Origin: Acidobacteriota bacterium
GTDB taxonomy: Bacteria; Acidobacteriota; Terriglobia; Terriglobales; Acidobacteriaceae
Direction: 5' to 3'
Assembly (NCBI GenBank): GCA_021779695.1
Contig: JAJYAE010000062.1
Span: 1-16,277 of the forward strand
DNA length: 16,277 bases
Made by a program: the position numbers and the translations under genes. Below, in pieces: positions 7,500 through 13,541 of this stretch (the stretch's first letter is position 1; each line of letters begins with the position of its first letter). The notes below the pieces were generated by a model that worked only from the letters and a program-made list of their open reading frames with translations, had not been told where the DNA came from and ran no database searches.

Positions 7500-8051
7500 T
7501 CAGGACTTGATCCGGCTGCGAAGCCCTGAAAGCGCCTCCCAGCGGGGGTCACTCGGACCCTCTTCGCAGGTGCACGCCTCAAAGTTGCGATTCTTTCCAC
7601 AGCGCGGACAAAGCCCTTTGCAATCAGGTTTGCACAGCGTTCTGGCAGGCATAGACAGCAAAACCTGCTCACGCAGAACATCCTCAAGCAAAAGACCGTC
7701 TCCTTGATAATAACCGATTTCTGTCTCCTGCGCCGAGATGGCCCGCTCGGGAGCGCCGCCGTCTGCGCCGAGGGGGCGGAAAATCAGGTCATACTCGCCA
7801 GCGAGAGGCACCTTGACTGGCTCAAGACAACGGGCGCAGGGGGCTGCAACGTCTCCCTGGAATCTGCCCCGGAGCCGGATATCGGCGATAATCTCGCGCG
7901 GGCCACGGTGCTCGTGAATGACCTCGGCGCGGCCAGACGCAGCCAAAGGCCCATCCTGTTGCGCCTCGTCCCCCAAGGCAATCATTCCCGGTGCCAGCGA
8001 TAGATCGAATTCGACCGGCTCCTTCTCCAAATCGCTGACTTTGAATTCCAT
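7500..8051 (-). CDS. yceD: YceD family protein (DUF177), ribosome-assembly related
   Basis: A 183-residue protein of the DUF177 family, usually encoded just upstream of rpmF and linked to 23S rRNA processing and 50S assembly. Visible features are the cysteine pair CARC (residues 72-75) and a second cluster CKPDCKGLCPRC followed by FEACTCEEGPSDPRW, the canonical end of the family. I chose ATG at 8051 because MEFKVSDLEKEPVEFDLSL is the usual start of the family; it lacks a clear ribosome site. An in-frame TTG at 8099 would give 16 more residues and would overlap the stop of the DinB-like gene (TTGA), so a coupled longer form cannot be ruled out. Confidence 0.93.
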   Translation of the reverse strand: MEFKVSDLEKEPVEFDLSLAPGMIALGDEAQQDGPLAASGRAEVIHEHRGPREIIADIRLRGRFQGDVAAPCARCLEPVKVPLAGEYDLIFRPLGADGGAPERAISAQETEIGYYQGDGLLLEDVLREQVLLSMPARTLCKPDCKGLCPRCGKNRNFEACTCEEGPSDPRWEALSGLRSRIKS

Positions 8052-8095
8052 AGGTAAGAGGGTACCGCAAAAGGCAGGATTGTGTTGGACGATGA

Positions 8096-8662
8096 TCAAC
8101 CTGAAGCTGTCGAACCGGAGTGGCTCTCCGGTCCGAGCCCGGACTCCAATCGGCTCCGGATTTCGTGCACCTGGATCGAATGGCGTGCAGGGTGAGCGGC
8201 GATGAGAAGGAGAATCTCATGGCAGCTGACGGGGCCCGGGATGAGCGGATGGTCAGTGAAATATCCGCGCAAGTCGCCGGAGAATTCCCGCAGCCATCGA
8301 ATCGTTTCGGCACGAGCGTGGTCAAACCCTGCAAGCGCCTCGAGAAGAGTTTTAAATCGCCCCGCTGGCCGGGAATCAGCAGGCGCTTCAATCCTTTGCT
8401 TTCGATCCTTCGCTCGTTGCGAAATAATGCCTTCGCGTGCCGGATTCGGCTCAGTTTGCGGGACCGGCTTGGCGCGCCTGAGTCGCAGGAGAAGCTCGCT
8501 CTCCGCGACCGTCACATGCTCGACACATTCAAGGATCGACCATCCGCCCTCCCCGGGAGTGCGCGCAGCCAGGGCGTCACTAATGTGAGTCAACTCTGCA
8601 TGAAATGCTTTGCGGCCCACTTCCAAGGAAGCTAACCATTCGTGTTTCAATTGATCTTCCAT
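8096..8662 (-). CDS. DinB-like four-helix metal-binding protein
   Basis: A 188-residue helical protein of the DinB/DUF664 superfamily. The first half has GGWSILECVEHVTVAES (39-55, candidate metal ligand H49) and the second half AAHPARHSIQVHEI (155-168, candidate ligands H157 and H161), the usual spacing for the family. Members often bind a divalent metal; some are thiol S-transferases and many have no known role. A GGAGG ribosome site four bases before ATG at 8662 supports the start. It ends 44 bases before the yceD ATG and is likely the first gene of that operon. It is divergent from the tryptophanase gene across a 127-base gap. Confidence 0.8.
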   Translation of the reverse strand: MEDQLKHEWLASLEVGRKAFHAELTHISDALAARTPGEGGWSILECVEHVTVAESELLLRLRRAKPVPQTEPNPAREGIISQRAKDRKQRIEAPADSRPAGRFKTLLEALAGFDHARAETIRWLREFSGDLRGYFTDHPLIPGPVSCHEILLLIAAHPARHSIQVHEIRSRLESGLGPESHSGSTASG

Positions 8663-8789
8663 TCGCCCTCCGTGTGCCTGCGCACAGCCAACCGCCCACC
8701 TTGCAGAGGTAGACTCTCAGGAGCATTGCATCACGGCTGGAGAGCGTGCCTCGCGATTCTCGGGCCGAGTGCGACTCCGGAGTCAGCGC

Positions 8790-10145
8790 ATGCCCATCAA
8801 AACAATTATCGAACCGTTCCGCATAAAAAGCGTCGAGCCGATTCGCTGGACCAGCAGGACACAACGCGAAACCCTGCTGAAAGCCGCCTATTACAACCTC
8901 TTTCTGCTGCCCGCCGATGACGTGCTTATCGACCTGCTGACCGACTCCGGCACTGGAGCCATGTCCACGCACCAATGGGCCGCGATCATGGAAGGAGACG
9001 AGAGCTACGCAGGCAGTCGAAGCTTTGAGCGGTTCCGCCACTCCGTGCAGGAGATCTGCGGCTACAAGCATGTGATCCCAACTCATCAGGGACGCGCCGC
9101 GGAGCGCATACTTTTTGGCGTCACGTGCAACAAGGGAGACGTTGTGCCGAATAACACGCATTTCGACACGACGCGCGCGAACGTGGAGTTCGTCGGAGCC
9201 GAAGCCGTGGACCTGGTCATTCCAGAGGGCCGACAACCCGCACTCCAGCATCCCTTCAAAGGCAACATGGACGTCGCAGCACTGGAGGCGCTGATTGAAC
9301 GCGTGGGCCGCGCGAGAATCCCGCTCGTGATGCTCACCGTGACTAACAACTCGGGCGGAGGCCAACCCGTCTCCATGGAGAACGCACGGCAGGTGAGCGC
9401 GGTCTGCAAGCGTCATGGGATTCCGCTCTACTTCGATGCCTGCCGCTTTGCCGAAAATGCCTGGTTCATCAAGCTGCGCGAGCCGGGCTACGCTGACATG
9501 TCGCCGAAGGCGATTGCGCAGGAGATGTTCGCACTGGGCGACGGGTGCACGATGTCTGCCAAGAAAGATGGCATGGCCAACATTGGAGGATTCCTATGCA
9601 CCAATGATGACCTGCTGGCACAGCAGGAAAAGGATCTGCTCATCCTGACCGAAGGCTACCCGACCTATGGAGGACTGGCGGGACGAGACCTGGAAGCAAT
9701 TGCCGTGGGTCTGCAGGAGGCGCTGGAAGAGGACTACCTGCGCTATCGGATTGCATCAACGGCCTACCTGGGACAGCACATTGCGGCCGCGGGTGTGCCC
9801 ATTGTGCAACCGCCGGGCGGCCACGCGATTTACATCGATGCACGCGCTTTTCTGCCTCACATCCCCGCACACCAATTTCCGGGCGTGGCGCTGGCAGCAG
9901 AGCTTTACCTTGAGGGCGGCGTTCGCTCGGTCGAGATCGGAACCCTGATGTTTGCCAGTGCGGCACAGATGAACCTGGTGCGTCTGGCGATGCCGCGGCG
10001 CGTCTACACACAAAGCCATGTCGACTACCTGGTCGAAGTGATCCTGGAAGTCTGGAAGAAGCGCGAGCAACTGCGCGGCATGCAACTGACGTATGAAGCA
10101 CCATTCCTGCGACACTTCACAGCGCACCTGGAGCCTCTTGCCTGA
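8790..10145 (+). CDS. tnaA: tryptophanase (tryptophan indole-lyase), PLP enzyme
   Basis: A 451-residue PLP beta-eliminating lyase, expected to split tryptophan into indole, pyruvate and ammonia. Family blocks run along the whole length: EPFRIKSVEPI (8-18), LLTDSGTGAMS, GDESYAGSRS, PTHQGRAAE, GGQPVSMEN, FDACRFAENAWFIK (D216 and R219 contact PLP), SAKKDG (PLP lysine 259), GYPTYGGLAGRD, MPRRVYTQSH (substrate arginine 403). Specificity positions match tryptophanase rather than tyrosine phenol-lyase: Asp126 in FDTT, Ile383 in VEIG, His442 in LRHFTA, where the phenol-lyase has Thr, Arg and Phe. Other parts look closer to the phenol-lyase. ATG at 8790 has GGAG seven bases upstream; a GTG at 8769 is less likely. 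I see no tnaC-like leader and no tnaB permease gene. Confidence 0.9.
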   Translation: MPIKTIIEPFRIKSVEPIRWTSRTQRETLLKAAYYNLFLLPADDVLIDLLTDSGTGAMSTHQWAAIMEGDESYAGSRSFERFRHSVQEICGYKHVIPTHQGRAAERILFGVTCNKGDVVPNNTHFDTTRANVEFVGAEAVDLVIPEGRQPALQHPFKGNMDVAALEALIERVGRARIPLVMLTVTNNSGGGQPVSMENARQVSAVCKRHGIPLYFDACRFAENAWFIKLREPGYADMSPKAIAQEMFALGDGCTMSAKKDGMANIGGFLCTNDDLLAQQEKDLLILTEGYPTYGGLAGRDLEAIAVGLQEALEEDYLRYRIASTAYLGQHIAAAGVPIVQPPGGHAIYIDARAFLPHIPAHQFPGVALAAELYLEGGVRSVEIGTLMFASAAQMNLVRLAMPRRVYTQSHVDYLVEVILEVWKKREQLRGMQLTYEAPFLRHFTAHLEPLA

Positions 10146-10158
10146 ATCCGTCGCGTAA

Positions 10159-10174
10159 AGTGATCCATGTCACA
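10159..10174. promoter_or_regulatory. CRP/FNR-like dyad upstream of TauE/SafE gene
   Basis: AGTGA-TCCATG-TCACA matches nine of ten fixed bases of the E. coli CRP site TGTGA-N6-TCACA. It lies just past the tryptophanase stop and 129 bases before the TauE/SafE start. Sites this good arise by chance about once in tens of kilobases, so the call is tentative. Confidence 0.25.
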
Positions 10175-10216
10175 CACATCTCTGGCAAAACAACCAGGCG
10201 CTCGTTTTAAGCATCT

Positions 10217-10259
10217 TGGTGAGGAGTGGAATGATTCCCACCACTCGGCGCACAGCGCC
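10217..10259 (+). promoter_or_regulatory. possible structured leader of TauE/SafE gene
   Basis: Two foldings compete. One pairs TGGTG (10217-10221) with CACCA (10239-10243) and continues as GGAA/TTCC, with a six-base bulge. The other pairs GAGTGG (10224-10229) with CCACTC (10241-10246). A GGCGC-ACA-GCGCC hairpin follows at once (10247-10259). The start codon is 45 bases further on. It matches no riboswitch class that I recognise. Confidence 0.25.
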
Positions 10260-10303
10260 CTGCCCGTGCATACTCAAAGAGAAAGGCAAGCAGGAATTAC
10301 TGG

Positions 10304-11143
10304 ATGACAGCTATTACGTTTACGCTGTTGGTTGGGAGCATTTCCGCACTGGCAGGTTTTCTTGGTGCTTTGACTGGACTCGGGGGCGGCGTCGTCATCG
10401 TGCCAGTTCTGACGCTTGCGCTGGGCGTCGACATTAAATACGCGATTGGCGCATCTCTCGTTTCCGTGATTGCCACATCATCCGGTGCCGCCGCGGCCTA
10501 TGTAAAAGAAGGCTATTCGAATATCAGGATTGGTATGCTGCTCGAGATCGCCACGACTGTTGGCGCGGTGATCGGCGCCTATCTTGCAGGATTTACCAGT
10601 ACGCACATCATCGCGATCATCTTTGGTCTTGTATTGATCCAGTCCGCGTACCAATCTCTGTTCAGTTCCAATGGAATTGCAGACAATCTGGTGAACTCCG
10701 ACAAATTGGCGCGGTGGCTGCGCCTTGGGGGCGACTACCCGCTCCGCGGCAAACGCCAGGAGTACGGCGTTCAAAATGTCCCGACCGGGTTTGGGCTCAT
10801 GTTTGGGGCCGGCGCGCTTTCCGGATTACTTGGCATCGGTTCCGGAGCGGTCAAAGTCATTGCGATGGACCGAGCCATGAAGATTCCGTTCAAGGTTTCC
10901 ACCACGACCAGCAACTTTATGATTGGAGTCACTGCGGCAGCCAGTGCGGGTGTGTATCTGAGCAGGGGATACATTGATCCACGGGTCGCGATGCCGGTGA
11001 TGCTGGGCGTGCTCGCCGGCGCATTTCTCGGAACGAGAGTCCTGGTTCATGCTCCCGTGCGATTGCTTCGCATTGTTTTTGGCGTGGTCATCGCAGTCCT
11101 GGCAATTGAGATGATCATCAATGGGATCACAGGAAGGGTATAG
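10304..11143 (+). CDS. TauE/SafE family membrane permease
   Basis: A 279-residue integral membrane protein of the TauE/SafE (DUF81) family, proposed exporters of sulfite, sulfoacetate or other small anions. It shows the family's internal duplication: GALTGLGGGVVIVP near residue 21-34 and GALSGLLGIGSGAVKVIAMD in the second half. Each repeat carries three or four helices, and a polar cytoplasmic stretch lies between them (about 125-160). The substrate cannot be told from the sequence. An AGGAA ribosome site precedes the ATG. The DUF1634 gene starts five bases after its stop, so the two form an operon. Confidence 0.88.
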   Translation: MTAITFTLLVGSISALAGFLGALTGLGGGVVIVPVLTLALGVDIKYAIGASLVSVIATSSGAAAAYVKEGYSNIRIGMLLEIATTVGAVIGAYLAGFTSTHIIAIIFGLVLIQSAYQSLFSSNGIADNLVNSDKLARWLRLGGDYPLRGKRQEYGVQNVPTGFGLMFGAGALSGLLGIGSGAVKVIAMDRAMKIPFKVSTTTSNFMIGVTAAASAGVYLSRGYIDPRVAMPVMLGVLAGAFLGTRVLVHAPVRLLRIVFGVVIAVLAIEMIINGITGRV

Positions 11144-11148
11144 GACTC

Positions 11149-11514
11149 ATGGACGATGCTCGGCTGGAAAATTTTATTGGCAACCTGCTGCGGGCCGGAG
11201 TTCTGCTGGCTGCGTTTGTCGTGCTTTCCGGGGGAGTCGTTTACCTGATGCAGCACCATGCCGCCACGTCGCATTATGGACACTTCACGCTCGAGAGCAC
11301 TGCGCTCCGTTCGCTGCCCGGCATCGGTGATCTTGCCCTGCACGGCAACAGCTTGGGTATTATGCAACTCGGGCTGGTGCTGCTGATTGCCACGCCCGTA
11401 GCGCGCGTTGCGCTGGCGGTAGTGGGATTCTACCTTGAGCACGACCGTCTATACGTGATCATCAGCTTAATTGTGTTCGCCGTGTTGCTCTATAGCCTGA
11501 TTGCAGGGCATTGA
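11149..11514 (+). CDS. DUF1634 membrane protein
   Basis: A 121-residue protein with three membrane helices (about 14-34, 70-92, 100-119). The N-terminal segment RLENFIGNLLRAGVLLAAFVV, the ALHGNSLGIMQLGLVLLIATPVARV block and the final helix match DUF1634. Genes of this family often lie beside TauE/SafE permeases, which suggests an accessory subunit, but the role is unknown. It is convergent with the KdsC-like gene, with only 16 bases between their stop codons. Confidence 0.8.
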   Translation: MDDARLENFIGNLLRAGVLLAAFVVLSGGVVYLMQHHAATSHYGHFTLESTALRSLPGIGDLALHGNSLGIMQLGLVLLIATPVARVALAVVGFYLEHDRLYVIISLIVFAVLLYSLIAGH

Positions 11515-11530
11515 GGCACCACTTGCGACA

Positions 11531-12199
11531 TCAGCCGATATCGCCGCCTTTACCAATATCCATGGAGGGCGATATCGGGTTGCTTTCGTCGATATACTCC
11601 TCGATCACCTTGCTCAGGATGCCTTTCGCCTCAAGGATGAACTCTACCGCGTCGCGCGCCGCGCCATAGCCGCCTGCATTCGGCGTAACGTAATGCGCCT
11701 CATCCTTCACCTGCTTGCGGGCATTCGCCACGGCCACCGCAAATCCACATTCACGCATCACGGGTAGATCGATGACGTCATCGCCCACATATGCGATTTC
11801 ATCCAGTGTCACGCCTTCCTTCGCCATGATCTCCCGGACGGGCCGCATCTTAAAGGCCTCTCCCATGTAGACGAACTCAAGCTTCAGATCACGCGCGCGT
11901 GTAGCCACTGTTTCGCTGATGCGCTTGGTGATGACGCCGCATTTCATACCGCCAAGCCGGGCGAGCGAGATTGCGGTTCCGTCGTGTGCGCTGTAGCCCT
12001 TTGCCTCGGTCATTGTGGCCGAATGCACGCCAAAACCGATCTGGCCGCCTTTCTGTTCCAGTTCCGCCTGTCGCGATGCAGTTGCTTGCGAAGAGCCGGC
12101 GGAGGGCACGAGCCAGATGGTTCCATCCGTTAAGACACCGTCCACGTCAAAAAGTATGATCCTGATGCGCCGGGCACGGTCCTGAGGAGTGAGGTTCAT
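11531..12199 (-). CDS. HAD phosphatase, KdsC-like (Kdo 8-phosphate phosphatase)
   Basis: KdsC removes phosphate from Kdo-8-phosphate in lipopolysaccharide core synthesis. The 222-residue protein has all HAD motifs of the C0 subclass: DVDGVLTDG (D18, D20), threonine 91 in GVITKR, and GDDVIDLPVM (D140, D141); NAGGYGAARDAVEFIL (174-189) is also typical. It is longer than the usual 170-190 residues for two reasons. About 25 extra residues rich in Ser, Ala, Gln and Glu sit between the first motif and the AHDG that follows it, and an extra C-terminal tail runs from about 198 to the end. The last 15 codons lie on a perfect inverted repeat. A close relative with another sugar-phosphate substrate cannot be excluded. 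Confidence 0.85.
   Translation of the reverse strand: MNLTPQDRARRIRIILFDVDGVLTDGTIWLVPSAGSSQATASRQAELEQKGGQIGFGVHSATMTEAKGYSAHDGTAISLARLGGMKCGVITKRISETVATRARDLKLEFVYMGEAFKMRPVREIMAKEGVTLDEIAYVGDDVIDLPVMRECGFAVAVANARKQVKDEAHYVTPNAGGYGAARDAVEFILEAKGILSKVIEEYIDESNPISPSMDIGKGGDIG
11535..11578. repeat. 11-bp perfect inverted repeat at convergent gene ends
   Basis: CCGATATCGCC (11535-11545) and GGCGATATCGG (11568-11578) are exact inverse copies around a 22-base loop. Each arm also contains the 8-bp palindrome CGATATCG. It lies inside the last codons of the KdsC-like gene and 20 bases past the DUF1634 stop. It may act as a two-way transcription stop, although neither side has a proper T run. Confidence 0.6.
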
Positions 12200-12250
12200 T
12201 TTTCGATTCTACCTGCTCCAATCGTGACGCTTATCCGCGACAATGAATGC

Positions 12251-12448
12251 ATGGAGCAGAAAGCATCTGCAGCCCCCGCCGCCCTCGCGCCGGAGGACTA
12301 TTACCTCGACGGCGACTCCGTGGTGTTTACCGCGGCGTTTCACCTGAAGCGAGGGAGCTGCTGCGGTTCTGGCTGCCGTCACTGCCCCTACGGTCACTCT
12401 CAGACAGGGGCAAAGCCCGCCACGTCGGGGGGCACGGCAAAAGCGTAG
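12251..12448 (+). CDS. DUF5522 small cysteine-rich protein
   Basis: A 65-residue protein whose core DYYLDGDSVVFTAAFHLKRG followed by SCCGSGCRHCPYG matches DUF5522, a small family with a conserved CCxSGCRHCPY cluster of unknown function; four cysteines and a histidine suggest metal binding. The C-terminal 17 residues are low in complexity and form part of the terminator stem. I chose ATG at 12251; an in-frame GTG at 12224 would add nine residues, and neither has a clear ribosome site. It is divergent from the KdsC-like gene, only 51 bases away, so the promoters overlap. Confidence 0.7.
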   Translation: MEQKASAAPAALAPEDYYLDGDSVVFTAAFHLKRGSCCGSGCRHCPYGHSQTGAKPATSGGTAKA

Positions 12449-12462
12449 AGCGGGCTTTTTTT
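12412..12462 (+). terminator. intrinsic terminator of the DUF5522 gene
   Basis: AAAGCCCGC (12412-12420) pairs perfectly with GCGGGCTTT (12450-12458), a 9-bp stem that runs into seven T (12456-12462). The loop is long (29 bases), and the 5' arm and stop codon both lie within the stem-loop, so the terminator is partly made of coding sequence. Confidence 0.6.
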
Positions 12463-12569
12463 CGTATGCAATCCGGATGAACGGGATGTAAGCTTTCTGC
12501 GCAGGTTAAAGCGTAGCTGGCAGTTCATCTCTGTGCACCTCCCTCTTTGGCGCCTTTTAGGAGGAATGT

Positions 12570-12821
12570 ATGCATTTTCTTTGGTGGATTCTCGTTGGTC
12601 TCATCGCAGGTTGGGCCACAGGAAAAATCATGAAGGGTGGCGGATACGGATTTTTTGCGGATATTGCGCTGGGAATCGTTGGAGCCCTTGTTGGTGGTTT
12701 CCTGGCCGGCATGATTGGACTATCGCGATCGGGCGGTATCATCTACACCATCCTTGTGGCCCTGGCAGGCTCCATTCTCGTGGTCTATCTCTTTCGCTTG
12801 ATCACACGAAAGAGCAGCTGA
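12570..12821 (+). CDS. GlsB/YeaQ/YmgE family membrane protein
   Basis: An 83-residue protein with three membrane helices (about 3-18, 30-50, 56-77). The glycine-rich text LIAGWATGKIMKGGGYGFFADIALGIVGALVGG is diagnostic for the GlsB/YeaQ/YmgE (transglycosylase-associated) family. These proteins are found in stress-response regulons in several bacteria; their mechanism is unknown. The start has a near-perfect AGGAGG (12559-12564) five bases before the ATG, the strongest ribosome site in the window, which suggests high expression. It is probably a single-gene unit between the DUF5522 terminator and the hairpins at 12870. Confidence 0.92.
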   Translation: MHFLWWILVGLIAGWATGKIMKGGGYGFFADIALGIVGALVGGFLAGMIGLSRSGGIIYTILVALAGSILVVYLFRLITRKSS

Positions 12822-13139
12822 CTCCCACGCAGTTTGCACGCGAAAGCTCCCATACTCATTAGCACGATCAGAGGCTGAAGCCTGTCTGCAATCAGCCTTT
12901 GACCCAGGTCATTCCATCGGCCTGCGCGGGCTGCACCTCTCCGCCAGGCCTCCCAGCTGAAGCGCGGCAGGTTGAAACTCCTCACTGAGCAGGGGACCCT
13001 TGCTGGTTAACTAAATCTTCATCCTCCTGCGAGCTGTTTCTGCTTGCAATCTGGGGTGGAGCATGTTAACTCTGAAGCCAATACCTTTCTGGTATCTATC
13101 AGAAAGGCAGGATTACGGGCCACCTGCTGGAGCGAGCAC
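12822..13139 (+). other. gene-free stretch rich in inverted repeats
   Basis: No frame in these 318 bases looks coding. Three inverted repeats follow one another: a 9-bp stem with one G-T pair at 12870-12878/12892-12900 that ends in TTT and may terminate the upstream gene; the palindrome TGACC-CA-GGTCA at 12900-12911; and a GC-rich 10-bp stem with one bulge at 12919-12929/12941-12950. GTTAAC occurs at 13006 and 13065. TTGCAA (13044-13049) could be a -35 box for the XRE gene, but its -10 partner TAACTC is poor. Confidence 0.45.
13084..13107. promoter_or_regulatory. dyad upstream of the XRE gene, possible autoregulatory operator
   Basis: CCTTTCTG (13084-13091) and CAGAAAGG (13100-13107) are perfect inverse copies 8 bases apart, ending 32 bases before the XRE start. 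Centre-to-centre spacing of the arms is 16 bases, about one and a half helical turns, which suits a dimeric HTH protein. That the neighbouring XRE protein binds here is inference. Confidence 0.4.
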
Positions 13140-13490
13140 ATGATGAAGATTGGCACAACGATTCGCGCTTTCCGCCTACAGAAGGGCCTTTCGCAAGGTG
13201 ATATCGAAAAGAAGACAGGGCTGCTGCGTTGTTACCTGTCCCGCGTGGAAAACGGTCACACGGTTCCGTCTCTCGACACTCTCTCGAAGATTGCGACGGC
13301 ACTTGATCTGCCCATCTCGCAATTCTTCTCAGAAGAAGCACCGGGGCGCGGCCTGAGCACACAGAAATTCTCCGATGACGAGCTGCGCTTTTTGACCCAG
13401 ATTCGGCGTTATTCCAGCAATCTGAACGAGAGCGATCGCAAGTTGCTCCTCGCGATGGTCAGAAAGTTTGCGGCTACAGCAACGCGGTAG
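13140..13490 (+). CDS. XRE family helix-turn-helix regulator
   Basis: A 116-residue DNA-binding protein. Residues 4-62 form an HTH_3 domain: IRAFRLQKGLSQGDIEKKTG, then CYLSRVENGHTVPSLDTLSK and IATALDLPISQFF, with the helix-turn-helix at about 18-38. The remaining 50 residues (LRFLTQIRRYSSNLNESDRKLLLAMVRKFA) are helical and probably form the dimer interface or a ligand site. ATG at 13140 has GGAG seven or eight bases upstream; the frame is open back to 13044 but that part does not look coding. A second ATG follows at once (MM start). A perfect dyad lies just upstream, which suggests self-regulation. Its targets are unknown. Confidence 0.9.
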   Translation: MMKIGTTIRAFRLQKGLSQGDIEKKTGLLRCYLSRVENGHTVPSLDTLSKIATALDLPISQFFSEEAPGRGLSTQKFSDDELRFLTQIRRYSSNLNESDRKLLLAMVRKFAATATR

Positions 13491-13521
13491 CCGCACATTC
13501 CGATTGACTCTTCTTCGGAAT
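13469..13521. terminator. tandem hairpins between convergent XRE and AKR genes
   Basis: A perfect 9-bp stem TGCGGCTAC/GTAGCCGCA (13469-13477/13487-13495, 9-base loop) spans the XRE stop codon. A perfect 7-bp stem ATTCCGA/TCGGAAT (13497-13503/13515-13521) follows. They fill the space between the convergent genes and may stop transcription from both sides, though no long T run is present. Confidence 0.4.
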
Positions 13522-13541
13522 CATCTGCTTGCGGTACCGGC

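Noticed and set aside
8663..8789. A tnaC-type leader peptide before the tryptophanase gene
   Set aside because: The 127-base divergent gap holds no short frame with the needed tryptophan codon and ribosome site that I could see.
8580..9416. 278-residue minus-strand open frame
   Set aside because: Antisense to the tryptophanase gene and the start of the DinB-like gene; no motifs.
8790..10145. Annotation as tyrosine phenol-lyase
   Set aside because: Backbone text is similar, but the three specificity positions carry Asp, Ile and His as in tryptophanase.
12785..12985. 66-residue minus-strand frame in the gap after the GlsB-type gene
   Set aside because: It overlaps that gene's end, has no ribosome site or family match, and coincides with the hairpin region.
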